DNA of 64,000 nt from Shimia_B sp038525525 (GCA_038525525.1 JBCBHO010000003.1:1-64000), one strand, 5' to 3'; shown: positions 49,378 through 58,906, numbered from the stretch's first letter. Numbers and translations are program-made. The notes: a model not told the origin generated them from the sequence alone.

Positions 49378-50958
49378 TCAGTGCCGGAAATGCCGTTGAC
49401 CGGTGAAGACCATGGCGAGCCCGGCCTCGTTGGCGGCTGCGATCACCTCGTCGTCGCGCATGGAGCCTCCCGGCTGGATGACCGCCGTGGCCCCGGCCTC
49501 GGCCACGGTGAGGAGGCCGTCGGGGAAGGGGAAGAAGGCATCGGAGGCCGCCACCGAATTCTGCGTGAGCGGCGTCTTCAGGCCGAGCTCCTTGGCCATG
49601 TCCTCGGCCTTGCGCGCGGCGATGCGGGTCGAATCCACCCGGCTCATCTGGCCCGCGCCCACGCCCACCGTGGCGAGGTGATTGGCATAGACGATGGCGT
49701 TGGATTTCACATGCTTGGCCACGGTCCAGGCGAAGGCGAGGTCGCGCAGCTCTTCCTCCGAGGGCGCTCGCTCCGTGACCACGGTGAGCGCGCCCGGCGC
49801 GCCCACGTCCTTGTCCTGGAGAAGAAAGCCCCCGGCCACCTGCTTGAGGTAGGCGCGAGCGGTGGCGGTGTCCGCGAGACCCTCGGTGGTCAAGAGCCGC
49901 AGGTTCTTCTTCTTGGCAAAGACGGTGCGGGCCGCGTCGCTCGCGCCCGGGGCGATCACGACCTCGGTGAAGATCTTGGTGATCTCCTCTGCGGTGGCCT
50001 CGTCGAGCGGCTGGTTGAGCGCGATGATCCCGCCGAAGGCCGACGTGCGGTCACAATCGAAGGCGCGGGCATAGGCCTCCGCTAGGGTGCCGCCGCGCGC
50101 CACGCCGCAGGGATTGGCGTGCTTGATGATGGCGCAGGCCGGGCCCTCGGCCGGGTCGAACTCGCTGACGAGTTCGAAAGCCGCGTCGGTGTCGTTGATA
50201 TTGTTGTAGCTGAGCGCCTTGCCCTGGTGCTGGGTGGCTGTGGCCACCCCCACCTGCGCGGAGCCGTCGACGTAGAACGCCGCCGCCTGGTGCGGGTTCT
50301 CGCCGTAGCGCATCTCCTGGCGGAGCGTGCCGGCGGTGGCGTAGCGGCGCGCGCGGGTCTCAAGCGCCCCTGCCATCCACCCGGAGACCGCCGCGTCATA
50401 GGCCGCCGTGCGCGCATAGGCCTCGAGCGCGAGTTTCTGGCGGAAGCCGTAGCTCGTGGCGCCGTCATGTTCTTCGAGCTCGGCGAGGAGCGGCGCGTAA
50501 TCCTCTGGGTCGGTGACGACGCTCACATAGGCGTGGTTCTTGGCCGCCGAGCGCAGCATGGCAGGCCCACCGATGTCGATATTCTCGATCACCTCGGCAT
50601 AGCCCGCGCCCTGCGCCACGGTGGCCTCGAAGGGGTAGAGATTGACGACGACGAGATCGATCGCGCCGATGCCATGGGTCTCCATGGCGGCCGCGTGGGC
50701 CGCGTCCTCGCGCACTGCCAGCAGCCCGCCATGGACGACCGGATGCAGCGTCTTCACACGCCCGTCCATCATCTCGGGAAAGTCAGTGAGATCGGAGATA
50801 TCGCGCACCTCGAGCCCCGCCTCGCGCAGGCTCCGCGCTGTACCGCCCGTGCTCACAAGCTCCACGCCGCGCGCCGCCAGCGCCTGCCCCAGCTCCACGA
50901 TCCCCGCCTTGTCGGATACGGAAAGCAGCGCGCGTCGGAGCGGCACGAGATCGGGCAT
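49378..50958 (-). CDS. purH: bifunctional AICAR transformylase/IMP cyclohydrolase
   Basis: 526 residues. The N-terminal MGS-like IMP cyclohydrolase domain begins RRALLSVSDKAGIVELGQAL and has STGGTARSLREAG and MMDGRVKTLHPVVHGG. The C-terminal transformylase has RYGENPHQAA and the catalytic KHANPCGVA. It catalyses the last two steps of purine synthesis. ATG 50958 (MPDLVPLRRA) gives the usual length. Between the heparinase-like gene (15 nt) and lspA. Confidence 0.97.
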   Translation of the reverse strand: MPDLVPLRRALLSVSDKAGIVELGQALAARGVELVSTGGTARSLREAGLEVRDISDLTDFPEMMDGRVKTLHPVVHGGLLAVREDAAHAAAMETHGIGAIDLVVVNLYPFEATVAQGAGYAEVIENIDIGGPAMLRSAAKNHAYVSVVTDPEDYAPLLAELEEHDGATSYGFRQKLALEAYARTAAYDAAVSGWMAGALETRARRYATAGTLRQEMRYGENPHQAAAFYVDGSAQVGVATATQHQGKALSYNNINDTDAAFELVSEFDPAEGPACAIIKHANPCGVARGGTLAEAYARAFDCDRTSAFGGIIALNQPLDEATAEEITKIFTEVVIAPGASDAARTVFAKKKNLRLLTTEGLADTATARAYLKQVAGGFLLQDKDVGAPGALTVVTERAPSEEELRDLAFAWTVAKHVKSNAIVYANHLATVGVGAGQMSRVDSTRIAARKAEDMAKELGLKTPLTQNSVAASDAFFPFPDGLLTVAEAGATAVIQPGGSMRDDEVIAAANEAGLAMVFTGQRHFRH

Positions 50959-50972
50959 GGGCGGAAGTCCTT

Positions 50973-52739
50973 TTAGTCGTCGTCTGTGGCGAGCGGATCG
51001 TCCCGCCGGAGGTCGCGGACAGATAGCGGAGTTTCCTGCGCTTTGGCCAGAGACCACCTGACGCGCGACTGGTCGGTCAGGGCGCTGCCCGAAAGCACGA
51101 TCTGCTCGGCGCCGCGGGGCTTGAGCCGCCCGCGCTCCAGATAGACACTCGGCTCGATCGACAAGGTCGCCTTGGCATCGTGCCGAAACACCCAGATTTC
51201 GCCACTGCGCAGGGCCAGCGAGACCGCCGCCCCCCCCATGTCGAGGGCGGCGTCGACATCGGGATGCAAGTGAAAGCGGATGCTAAAGGGGACGCCCTTG
51301 AGCCCGCCGCCATCGAGGTGACTTTCGAAGCGGCCGCGATCCGCGGCGTTCAGCGCGAGCAGGAGCTCTTCGCCCACTAGGCCGCGCCCGTCATGGCCAA
51401 GCTCGAGCGTGCGGACATGGATGAGGCCATGCGTCGCGCGGTAGCCGTCATGGCTCACTTGGAGCCGGGTGGCGAACTCAGTGTCGCGCCACTCGCTGCT
51501 CAGCTCCTTGGGGACATCCGTGAGAAGCTCCCGCGCCCGTCCTGACAGAAACTTGCGGGGCCCGAGCCGGGAGGAAGAGTATCCCGCGAGCGAGAGCGTG
51601 GAATGGGAGGGCGTCGCCCGGCCCGCGCGCCGCCAGGCTTCGCCGAACGCCGCGCCTGAGCCGCAGCTCACCACGAGCGGACGCCGCCCCGATGTGAGCT
51701 CGAACGCCAGTGTAGAAGCATGGGCGTTGTAGCTGGCCGCGCCCTTGGGCGGTGCGGCGACATCCACGAGGACCGATGTCCGCCCCACGGCGAGCCTGGC
51801 ATAGCCCATGGCCTCGCGGCCCTGCGGCCCCGCCGGTTCGGCCTTAACCCCTGAAAGCGCGAGCGCCGCGTCGAGTCGCCCCTCGAGGCCACGCCCTCCC
51901 CCGTGAAAGCGCGCAAGCCCGCCATCGGCGTGCCTCAGCGTGCGCAGCACAGGTGCGATCCGCTCGATGGCGGCGAGATGCGCCGGTGCCGCCGCGCGGC
52001 CCGCATCGTCGAGGGCGAGCGCTGCCCAGTTCAAGAGCGTGAAGATCTCCAGCAGCTCTTCGGGGTTGCGCGAGGCCATGGCGCCCGTCTTGTCGATCTG
52101 CCGTTCGCAGGCGCGACCAAGGGCCGAGATGGCCGTGGGCACGAAACGCTCCATGCCCGTGAGCGAGAGGCCCGCATAGATGAGCCCCGTGAGCGCCTCG
52201 ATCCGAGGCAGGCCCGCCGTTGTCGAGTGCCAGCGACGCCCGAGGAAGCGGGTCTGCTGGGCGAGCGAGCGAAAGAAGAGTTCGCCATGAATGCTGCCAT
52301 TGCCCGACAAGAGAAACAGCGCGTGGTTGATCCAGCGGATGAGCCTGCGCCCGGTGAGATCCGGGCTCCAGCCCGGCCCGCGTCCGCGCCCGAATTCCGC
52401 GATCCAGCCCGCGGCCCAGTCCTGTGCCAGCGCGCGTGCGGCCCCATCCCCCACGGCGGCCAGATCGTCCAGCCAAAGGAAGCCGTGCGCCTCCTCGGCG
52501 AAGGTATCTGAGGGCGCGGCCACGTCCCAGAGCGACGTGCCCGGCGCGGTCTCCATGAGGTAACCGGCGAAGAGGTAATTGCCCGAGATGAGCTGTTTTC
52601 CCTTGGCGAAATGGCCGATGGAGCGGGGCTCGGGCTGGCTCACGAAGGCTGTGGCAGGCCGCCCCATGGCCGCGAGCCGGGCGTGAAGCTGCGTGATGAA
52701 ACGCGTGCGAGGGGCCGGCATATCGGGGTGGGTCGACAC
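50973..52739 (-). CDS. heparinase II/III family protein
   Basis: 588 residues. N-terminal alpha/alpha toroid (WDVAAPSDTFAEEAHGFLWLDDLAA, LIRWINHALFLLSGNGSIHGELFFRSLAQQ, DGGLARFHGGG) and a C-terminal beta-rich Heparinase II/III domain (YNAHASTLAFELTSGRRPLVVSCG, PSHSTLSLAGYSSSRLG). Such proteins are lyases or hydrolases of acidic polysaccharides. No signal peptide is visible, so a cytoplasmic action on oligosaccharides or a wall-related role is possible. Placed between rsmB and purH, an order typical of this bacterial family. Confidence 0.9.
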   Translation of the reverse strand: MSTHPDMPAPRTRFITQLHARLAAMGRPATAFVSQPEPRSIGHFAKGKQLISGNYLFAGYLMETAPGTSLWDVAAPSDTFAEEAHGFLWLDDLAAVGDGAARALAQDWAAGWIAEFGRGRGPGWSPDLTGRRLIRWINHALFLLSGNGSIHGELFFRSLAQQTRFLGRRWHSTTAGLPRIEALTGLIYAGLSLTGMERFVPTAISALGRACERQIDKTGAMASRNPEELLEIFTLLNWAALALDDAGRAAAPAHLAAIERIAPVLRTLRHADGGLARFHGGGRGLEGRLDAALALSGVKAEPAGPQGREAMGYARLAVGRTSVLVDVAAPPKGAASYNAHASTLAFELTSGRRPLVVSCGSGAAFGEAWRRAGRATPSHSTLSLAGYSSSRLGPRKFLSGRARELLTDVPKELSSEWRDTEFATRLQVSHDGYRATHGLIHVRTLELGHDGRGLVGEELLLALNAADRGRFESHLDGGGLKGVPFSIRFHLHPDVDAALDMGGAAVSLALRSGEIWVFRHDAKATLSIEPSVYLERGRLKPRGAEQIVLSGSALTDQSRVRWSLAKAQETPLSVRDLRRDDPLATDDD

Positions 52740-52844
52740 GTCTGTCCGAGACCTATTGCAGGGGCTGCTCTTTTTCTGGTTCAGGCCGCGCGGGCCCGTG
52801 CCGCCGTGCTACCTGAGCCCCCGCCGCAAGTCACGCGCGATACG

Positions 52845-54116
52845 TCACGTCGGGCGAAGAAGCGCCATGTAAAAGCCATCCATGCCACCGGCCTTGGCCC
52901 AGTAATCGGGGCGGAGGCGAAGGCCGCCTTCCTCGGTGATCCAGGCTGGTTCGATCCCCGGACGCGCGAGGGCGTCGCGGTCCACCGTAAAGCCGCTGTG
53001 GCGCTTTAGCGCTTCCTCCACCTGCACCTCGCCCTCGTCGGGCAGAAGCGAGCACGTGCAGAAGACAAGCCGCCCGCCAGGCTTCACGAGCTTGACCGCG
53101 TGATCGAGGAGATGCGTCTGAAGCGCGATGAGGTCGCTGATCTGCTCGCCGCGCTGGCCGTGGGGCAGATCGGGGTGGCGCCGCAGCGTCCCCGTGGCCG
53201 AGCAGGGCGCATCGAGAAGCACGGCGTCGAAGCGTCCCGCGGTCGCGGTGACGTCAGCGACCTGCACATCGGCAGAAAGGCCCGTCCGCGCGAGGTTTTC
53301 GCGGAGACGCCCCATCCGGAATTCGTTCGAGTCGACCGCTGTCACGAGCGCTCCGGCCGCGGCAAGCTGCATGGTCTTGCCGCCGGGCGCCGCGCAAAGA
53401 TCGGCCACCCGCTCCCCGGGCTTAGCGTCGAGAAGCTGCGCGGGGAGGGCTGCGGCGGCATCCTGCACCCACCACTCTCCTTCCGCGTAGCCCGGAAGGG
53501 CAGAGATCTGCCCGGCGTCCCGCAGCCGCACGGAACCCCATGGCAGGAGTTCCCCGCCGAGCCGCTCCGCGAGCGCGCCCGGATCGGTCTTGGCGGTGAG
53601 ATCGAGGGGCGCGCCGCGCATGTGGGCCGTCTCGATGCCCTGGATCGCGGAATTGCCATAGGCCTGACCCAACGGCTTGCGCAGCCAATCGGGCATGCGG
53701 CCCACTGGCAGCTTGCCCCACTTGCCGTCAGCGGCCTCGATGGCCCGGCGCAAGACGGCATTCACCATGCCCTTGAGCCCCATCGTCCGCTTGTCGCGGC
53801 CCGCGGCATTGACCATGTCAGAGACCACGCCATGCGCCGCCCCATCGAGCGCCGCCACCTCAACGAGGCCCAGCCGCAGCATGTGCTGGACAGCCTCGGG
53901 CGGGGTTTTCCGCAAAAGCGGCTTGAGCACCCGGTCCGCCCGATCGAGATGACGGAAGGTCTCCGTGGCCAGCCGCTGCGCGCGGGCGCGGTCAGCCGGG
54001 GCAAGTTCCAGAAACCACGGCGCGCCCGTGAGTTCGGAGAGGAGCCGCCCCTCCTCGGTCACGCCCGTCATGAGCTTCAGGGCCGCGGCGCGGGCGGGAT
54101 GGGGTTCTTGCGGCAC
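52845..54116 (-). CDS. rsmB: 16S rRNA (cytosine-967-C5) methyltransferase-type protein
   Basis: 423 residues: N-terminal NusB-like helical domain (AALKLMTGVTEEGRLLSEL..., AAHGVVSDMVNAAGR) and a C-terminal Rossmann methyltransferase (VADLCAAPGGKTMQLAAAG, DAPCSATGTLRRHPD, CTCSLLPDEGE). The cysteines of DAPCS and CTCS are the catalytic pair. Modifies 16S rRNA with S-adenosylmethionine. First gene of the minus-strand run leading to rmuC. Confidence 0.94.
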   Translation of the reverse strand: MPQEPHPARAAALKLMTGVTEEGRLLSELTGAPWFLELAPADRARAQRLATETFRHLDRADRVLKPLLRKTPPEAVQHMLRLGLVEVAALDGAAHGVVSDMVNAAGRDKRTMGLKGMVNAVLRRAIEAADGKWGKLPVGRMPDWLRKPLGQAYGNSAIQGIETAHMRGAPLDLTAKTDPGALAERLGGELLPWGSVRLRDAGQISALPGYAEGEWWVQDAAAALPAQLLDAKPGERVADLCAAPGGKTMQLAAAGALVTAVDSNEFRMGRLRENLARTGLSADVQVADVTATAGRFDAVLLDAPCSATGTLRRHPDLPHGQRGEQISDLIALQTHLLDHAVKLVKPGGRLVFCTCSLLPDEGEVQVEEALKRHSGFTVDRDALARPGIEPAWITEEGGLRLRPDYWAKAGGMDGFYMALLRPT

Positions 54117-54160
54117 GGGAACTCCTTGGAGCGGCGAGACCGGCGGCCTATATCAGCGCC

Positions 54161-54391
54161 ATGGCCGATGACAAGACACCCGCAGAAGACACCGCCTCCG
54201 CCACAGGCGAGGCGCCCGTCTACGATCCGTCCACGCTGCCGCCCGCTGCCCAGCGCGCGCTGGCAGAGGCTGCCGAACGGAAGAAGGCCGAGAAGGCGAA
54301 AGAAATGCCCAAGGAATTCGGGGGCCGCGAAGGCCCCGAACCGGTGCGCTTTGGCGATTGGGAAAAGAAGGGGATCGCTTACGACTTCTAG
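54161..54391 (+). CDS. DUF1674 / succinate dehydrogenase assembly factor 4-like protein
   Basis: 76 residues, acidic/alanine-rich N-terminus and the highly conserved C-terminus EFGGREGPEPVRFGDWEKKG followed by IAYDF. Homologues of this SDHAF4/Sdh8 family help insert FAD-containing SDHA into complex II. Divergent from rsmB. Its stop TAG overlaps the stop of the next, convergent gene through a shared CTAG. Confidence 0.9.
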   Translation: MADDKTPAEDTASATGEAPVYDPSTLPPAAQRALAEAAERKKAEKAKEMPKEFGGREGPEPVRFGDWEKKGIAYDF

Positions 54392-54756
54392 CGGAGGTCG
54401 AAGACGGCGTTGCGCCCGGCGCCACGGTCTGTGGTGAAGCGCATTTCCGCGCCGTTGTATTCCACGAGCTGGCAATTGTAGGGGATGGGGGTCGAACCCC
54501 AGCTCATCTCGCGGCAGAAATACCCATCCTGCCAGGCCCAGTCACCGGTGATGTCGGCGCCCAGCGCGCGGCCCACGATTTGCCCTTCCTCGAAGACCTG
54601 GAGGTTGATGGCGACGCCGAGGTAGCGGGTCTGCAGCACCTGACCCTCAACCCGGTCGACGAATTCACCGCGGTCCGAGATCTTTTCCATGGCCATGGCC
54701 GGGAGCGCCGCGAAGAGCGCGAAGGACGTGGCGAGAAGATGTATCCGAGCAGACAT
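54388..54756 (-). CDS. secreted hypothetical protein, 122 aa
   Basis: Signal peptide (1-22, AMAM) followed by a small domain with two cysteines (FCREM, NCQLV) that may be disulfide-bonded, and the phrases FVDRVEGQVLQTRYLGVAINLQVF and GRALGADITGDWAWQDGYF. It looks like a conserved periplasmic protein of Rhodobacteraceae, but I cannot name a family. AGGAGG about 7 nt before ATG 54756 supports the start. Convergent with the DUF1674 gene, with stop codons overlapping by 2 nt. Confidence 0.75.
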   Translation of the reverse strand: MSARIHLLATSFALFAALPAMAMEKISDRGEFVDRVEGQVLQTRYLGVAINLQVFEEGQIVGRALGADITGDWAWQDGYFCREMSWGSTPIPYNCQLVEYNGAEMRFTTDRGAGRNAVFDLR

Positions 54757-54845
54757 GCGAGACCTCCTTTGGAAGTGACGCGAAAGATACGCCCCAGACC
54801 CCTCCTCGGATGCATGTAGCCGGGAATTTCGGCGAAAATTCGCCT

Positions 54846-55658
54846 TCAGCGCAGCCCGAGCACGTCGATCATGTCGTACTGGCCGGGAGCCTTGTCCTGC
54901 CCCCAGAGCGCGGCCTTGAGCGCACCGCGCGCGAATATGGCGCGATCCGTGGCCACGTGGCGGAGCACGATGCGCTCGCCCTCGCCGGCGAAGAGCACGT
55001 CATGCTCGCCCACGATGTCGCCCCCGCGGATGTTAGAAAAGCCGATGCGCCCCCGGTCCCGCGCCCCGGTCATCCCGTGGCGGGCATGGTCCGACATCCC
55101 CTCGAGCTGGACGCCCCGGCCCACGGCCGCGGCCTGCCCGAGCATGAGAGCGGTCCCCGACGGGGCATCGACCTTGTGCCGGTGATGCGCCTCGATGACC
55201 TCGATGTCGAAATCAGCGTCGAGCGCCTCGGCAACCATGCGCGTGAGCTGGGTCAGGAGGTTGACCCCGAGGGACATGTTCCCGGCACGCACCTGCACGG
55301 CGTGCCGCGATGCAGGCTCGAGGGCTGCGATGGCGTCGGCGTCCATGCCGGTCGTTCCGATCACGTGGACGGCGCGGGCCTGCGCGGCGAGTGCCGCGAA
55401 CTCGAGCGTGGCCGCGGGCGCCGTGAAATCGATGATCGCCTGCGCCTGCGCGAAGGCCTCGAGCGGGTCGTCCGTGACCGTCACGCCGAGCGCGGCGCCG
55501 CCCATCGCGACCCCTGCATCCTGGGCCACCCAGTCATGGCCCGCGCGCTCCACCGCGCCCACGAGCCGCGCCTTGTCCGAGCTCGTCACGGTTTCGATGA
55601 GCATGCGGCCCATGCGGCCGGACGCGCCTGTGATCACGATCCCTGGTAGCTCTGCCAT
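54846..55658 (-). CDS. dapB: 4-hydroxy-tetrahydrodipicolinate reductase
   Basis: 270 residues. N-terminal NAD(P)-binding IVITGASGRMGRMLIE (7-22), then IDFTAPAATLEFA, IGTTGMD, the catalytic region EVIEAHHRHKVDAPSGTALMLGQ (His/Lys pair) and GRIGFSNIRGGDIVGEHDVLFAGEGER. Reduces HTPA to tetrahydrodipicolinate in lysine/diaminopimelate synthesis. ATG 55658 has AAGGAG 9 nt upstream. Divergent from rbfA. Confidence 0.97.
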   Translation of the reverse strand: MAELPGIVITGASGRMGRMLIETVTSSDKARLVGAVERAGHDWVAQDAGVAMGGAALGVTVTDDPLEAFAQAQAIIDFTAPAATLEFAALAAQARAVHVIGTTGMDADAIAALEPASRHAVQVRAGNMSLGVNLLTQLTRMVAEALDADFDIEVIEAHHRHKVDAPSGTALMLGQAAAVGRGVQLEGMSDHARHGMTGARDRGRIGFSNIRGGDIVGEHDVLFAGEGERIVLRHVATDRAIFARGALKAALWGQDKAPGQYDMIDVLGLR

Positions 55659-55774
55659 GGCGATCTCTCCTTTGCGCGGCCTTCTGCACGAAGCGCACGG
55701 TGCTGGCAACGCGCCCGCATCCCGGCGCGTGTCGCCCCCTTGGCAAGCGACGTCCCCGCCCGTATCTGGCGCCC

Positions 55775-56170
55775 ATGGCAAAGAACAAGTTCCATGACGG
55801 GCCCGGCCCGAGCCAGCGTCAGCTGCGCGTGGGTGAACTGATCCGGCGCACGCTCTCCGAGGTGCTGGCGCGCGGCGACATCCACGACCCCGATCTCACG
55901 GGTCGCTCGATCACCGTGAGCGAGGTCGCGGCCTCGCCCGATCTCAAGATCGCCACGGTCTATGTGATGCCCCTCGGTGGGACAGGCCATGACGAGGTGA
56001 TCGATGCGCTGGCCCGCAACAAGGGCGAGATGCGCCGCATGATCGGCAAGAAGAGCGCGCTCAAGTTCACCCCCGACCTGCGCTTCCGGGTCGACGAGAC
56101 GTTCGACCGCCTCGACGAGACGCGCGCCATGTTTGCCCGCGACGAGGTGCGCCGTGATCTGGAGGATTAG
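55775..56170 (+). CDS. rbfA: ribosome-binding factor A
   Basis: 131 residues with the RbfA KH-like domain: QRQLRVGELIRRTLSEVLARGDIHDP, SITVSEVAASPDLKIATVYVMPL and the C-terminal LRFRVDETFDRLDE. Assists 30S maturation at the 5' end of 16S rRNA. Followed by a 17-nt overlap with the glycosidase-like gene, then truB. Confidence 0.96.
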   Translation: MAKNKFHDGPGPSQRQLRVGELIRRTLSEVLARGDIHDPDLTGRSITVSEVAASPDLKIATVYVMPLGGTGHDEVIDALARNKGEMRRMIGKKSALKFTPDLRFRVDETFDRLDETRAMFARDEVRRDLED

Positions 56171-56858
56171 CGCACTCCTGGCCCTCCTGGCCGCACCGGC
56201 CCTGGGCGCGAGCTGCGATGACGTCACGGTGGACGGCGACCGCTTCACCGTCTGCGAAGTCGATCTCTCGGCGCATGGCGCGCGCCTCTTCTGGCGGGAC
56301 GGGAGCGGCGCGCTTTACGGCGATTTCTCCGCGCTGCCTGACGACGTGCTCATCGCCACCAACGGCGGCATGTATCACGAAGACAGGCGCCCCGTCGGCC
56401 ACTACCTCGAGAACGGCACAGAGGTCGTCCCGCCGATCACATCGGACGGGCCAGGGAATTTCGGGCTCCTGCCAAATGGGGTCCTCTGCCTCAACGCCGG
56501 GCGCGCGGCGATCATCGAAAGTCGTGCCTACGCGGCCGCGCGGCCCGACTGCACCTACGCGACCCAATCAGGGCCCATGCTCGTCATCGACGGCGCGCTC
56601 CATCCCCGCTTTCTCGCCGATAGTGACAGCCGCAAGCGCCGGGGCGGCGTGGGCGTCTCCGAGGACGGGCAGAAACTCTTTATCGCCGTCACCGGAAACG
56701 CGGTGAACTTCCACACCTTCGGGCGTCTCTTCCGCGACACGCTGCGCACGCCCAACGCGCTTTTCACCGACGGGACGATCACCCGTCTCTACGACCGCGC
56801 CGGGGGGCGTGCCGATCCCGGCCCGCGCATGGGCCCCATCCTCGCGATCACCGACTAA
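56154..56858 (+). CDS. phosphodiester glycosidase (NAGPA-domain) family protein
   Basis: 234 residues starting at GTG 56154, overlapping the rbfA end by 17 nt, with GAGGTG upstream. A signal peptide (to about ALG) precedes a NAGPA domain: DVLIATNGGMYHEDRRPVGHYLENG, then SGPMLVIDGALHPRFL, RGGVGVSEDGQKLFIAVT, FTDGTITRLYDRAGG. The family includes phosphodiester glycosidases of the extracytoplasm; the bacterial substrate is unknown. Its fixed placement between rbfA and truB suggests co-transcription. Confidence 0.85.
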   Translation: MIWRISALLALLAAPALGASCDDVTVDGDRFTVCEVDLSAHGARLFWRDGSGALYGDFSALPDDVLIATNGGMYHEDRRPVGHYLENGTEVVPPITSDGPGNFGLLPNGVLCLNAGRAAIIESRAYAAARPDCTYATQSGPMLVIDGALHPRFLADSDSRKRRGGVGVSEDGQKLFIAVTGNAVNFHTFGRLFRDTLRTPNALFTDGTITRLYDRAGGRADPGPRMGPILAITD

Positions 56859-56867
56859 AGAGGCCCC

Positions 56868-57770
56868 ATGGCACGCAGAAAGAAAGGCCGGCCGATCTCC
56901 GGCTGGCTCATCGTCGACAAGCCCGCGGGGCTCACCTCCACCGCCGTCGTCAACAAGGTGAAATGGGCGCTCGACGCGCAGAAAGCGGGCCATGCCGGCA
57001 CGCTCGACCCCGCGGCCACCGGCGTCCTTGCCGTGGCGCTGGGGGAGGCGACTAAGACCGTCCCCTACGTGACCGACGCGCTCAAGGCCTACCGCTTCAC
57101 CGTCCGCTGGGGCGCGGCCACCAACACGGACGACGCCGAGGGCGAGACCATCGCCACCTCCGAGGCGCGCCCGACCGAGCAGGCGATCAAGGACGCGCTG
57201 GGGCGCTTTGTCGGCGAGATAGAGCAGGTCCCCCCGGCCTTTTCAGCCGTGAAGATCGACGGCGTGCGCGCCTACAAGAAGGCCCGCGATGGCGAGGAAG
57301 TGACGCTCGCCGCGCGCCCGCTCTGGGTGGAGGAACTCACGCTGATCGACCGCACCGAGGACACGGCAGAGCTCGAGCTCGTTTGCGGCAAGGGCGGCTA
57401 TGTCCGCTCCATCGCGCGCGATCTGGGCGAGGTGCTGGGCTGCCACGGTCACGTGGACCGGCTGCGGCGCACGTGGTCGGGCCCGTTCGAGGTTGAAAAC
57501 GCCTTGTCTTGGGAGGCGCTCGAGGCCGAAGCCCGCACCGACGCGCTCGAGGCGCGCTTGCTGCCTGTCGAGACCGGCCTCTCGGAGCTGCCGGAGCTGC
57601 GAACGACGCTCGAAGGTGCCGCGCGCCTGAGAAACGGCAACCCCGGCTTCATCTATCCAGGGGACGCGGACTATGGCGACGAGGCCTGGGCCTCCCTCGA
57701 CGGGCGCGCCGTGGCCGTGGGCATCCTCAAGGGCGGCGAGCTCCATCCCAGCCGGGTCTTCGCCGCCTAG
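56868..57770 (+). CDS. truB: tRNA pseudouridine(55) synthase
   Basis: 300 residues. GWLIVDKPAGLTSTAVVNKVK, the catalytic aspartate in KAGHAGTLDPAATGVL, YRFTVRWG, EQVPPAFSAVKIDGVRAYKKAR and the CGKGGYVRSIARDLGEVLG region. Modifies U55 in the T-loop of tRNAs. AAAGAGGCCCC precedes ATG 56868, 9 nt after the upstream stop. Confidence 0.97.
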   Translation: MARRKKGRPISGWLIVDKPAGLTSTAVVNKVKWALDAQKAGHAGTLDPAATGVLAVALGEATKTVPYVTDALKAYRFTVRWGAATNTDDAEGETIATSEARPTEQAIKDALGRFVGEIEQVPPAFSAVKIDGVRAYKKARDGEEVTLAARPLWVEELTLIDRTEDTAELELVCGKGGYVRSIARDLGEVLGCHGHVDRLRRTWSGPFEVENALSWEALEAEARTDALEARLLPVETGLSELPELRTTLEGAARLRNGNPGFIYPGDADYGDEAWASLDGRAVAVGILKGGELHPSRVFAA

Positions 57771-57886
57771 AGCGGGGAAGACCGCGCGGGATGCCGCATT
57801 CCTGCCGGAAACATGGGCCAAGCGTTGGGCGATTCCCGCCCTGCCGGAGCCTCCCATGCCGTGCCTCCGATCTGTCGGGCGACGAC

Positions 57887-57982
57887 ATGCGCTGGATCCA
57901 CGCGCTCTTTCTCCCGGGAGAGGCCCGCATGCCCCTGGGGAGCAAGGAAGAGGTGACCGCCTTCATCGAGGCGCGTCGCTGA
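57887..57982 (+). CDS. possible 31-aa small ORF
   Basis: ATG at 57887, ending TGA 57980-57982, encoding a basic, partly hydrophobic peptide (MRWIHALFLPGEARMP..., C-terminus VTAFIEARR). There is no Shine-Dalgarno, and the codon use is not distinguishable from the GC-rich background. It lies in the 250-nt gap between truB and the DUF1643 gene, which holds nothing else I recognise. Could be a degraded remnant. Confidence 0.2.
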   Translation: MRWIHALFLPGEARMPLGSKEEVTAFIEARR

Positions 57983-58021
57983 CGCATTGCACTCCGCGGG
58001 GGGCAGCGCGACAAGGCGCGG

Positions 58022-58534
58022 ATGATCACCCGCACCCACATCAAGGGCGACGCGCCCTCCACCGCGATCTATTCGGACTGCGAGCGCTACCGCTACATGC
58101 TCACCCGCGTCTGGGACGCGGACGGGCGAAAGGCGCTCTTCATCATGCTGAACCCGTCCACCGCCACCGAGGTGCAGAACGACCCCACCGTGGAGCGTTG
58201 CGAGAGGCGGGCGCGGGCGCTGGGCTTCGGCGCGTTCCGGGTGCTCAACATCTTCGCGTGGCGCGATACGGACCCGAAGAAGATGCGCGCGGCCGCGGAT
58301 CCGGTGGGACAGGGCAATGACGCGGCCATCGCCGAAAGCCTGCCCTGGGCGGACCAGATCATCGCGGCCTGGGGCACGCACGGCGCGCACCTGTCACGAG
58401 GCCCCGCCGTGGCCGAGATGCTGCGCGCGTCGGGCTTCCCGGTTTACCATCTCGGGCTCTCCAAGGGTGGTCATCCAAAACACCCTTTGTATATCCCCTA
58501 TGAACGGCAACCCGAGCTTTGGAGCGCCCCATGA
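58022..58534 (+). CDS. DUF1643 family protein
   Basis: 170 residues, with the DUF1643 signature YRYMLTRVWDADGRKALFIMLNPSTA, then DPTVERCERRARALGFGAFRVLNIFAWR and GTHGAHLSRGPAVAEML. The family is uncharacterised, though a nucleotide/nucleobase-related fold has been suggested. The stop overlaps the DUF5665 start by 4 nt. Confidence 0.88.
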   Translation: MITRTHIKGDAPSTAIYSDCERYRYMLTRVWDADGRKALFIMLNPSTATEVQNDPTVERCERRARALGFGAFRVLNIFAWRDTDPKKMRAAADPVGQGNDAAIAESLPWADQIIAAWGTHGAHLSRGPAVAEMLRASGFPVYHLGLSKGGHPKHPLYIPYERQPELWSAP

Positions 58535-58791
58535 GCCAAGAGACCGATGACCTGACCCGTGAATTGCGCAACCTGCAGGGCCATTACGCCATGCGGTCCA
58601 TGTCGTCGCGGTTCAGGATGATGCAGGCCCAGTTCCTGCGGGGGCTCGCCTTTGGCCTCGGCTCGGTGGTGGGAGCGACCTTTCTTGTCTCCGTCCTGGC
58701 CTTCGCGTTGAGCCAGATCGATTTCGTGCCGATCATCGGGGATTGGGCGACACAGATCGCCGAGGAAATCCAGGCCCCCGACAGCCAGTAG
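58531..58791 (+). CDS. DUF5665 small membrane protein
   Basis: 86 residues: a helical N-terminus (ELRNLQGHYAMRSMSSRFRMMQAQFLRGL) leading into one strong transmembrane helix (about 42-65, AFGLGSVVGATFLVSVLAFALS) and a short C-terminus. Function unknown. ATGA overlap with the DUF1643 stop implies coupled translation. Confidence 0.8.
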   Translation: MSQETDDLTRELRNLQGHYAMRSMSSRFRMMQAQFLRGLAFGLGSVVGATFLVSVLAFALSQIDFVPIIGDWATQIAEEIQAPDSQ

Positions 58792-58906
58792 CCGCGCTCT
58801 CGCGCCCCCCGCGACGGGCAGGCGCGTTAACCCTGATCCAACGTCTTCAAGGATTGTTCACTCCCTGGCGCGTATGACGTGTCCGGTTGGTGTGGAGTGA
58901 GTGGAC

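Noticed and set aside
58832..58865. TGATCC before the RTX gene as an RpoE promoter
   Set aside because: The sequence at N18 is TCACT, not a -10 match.
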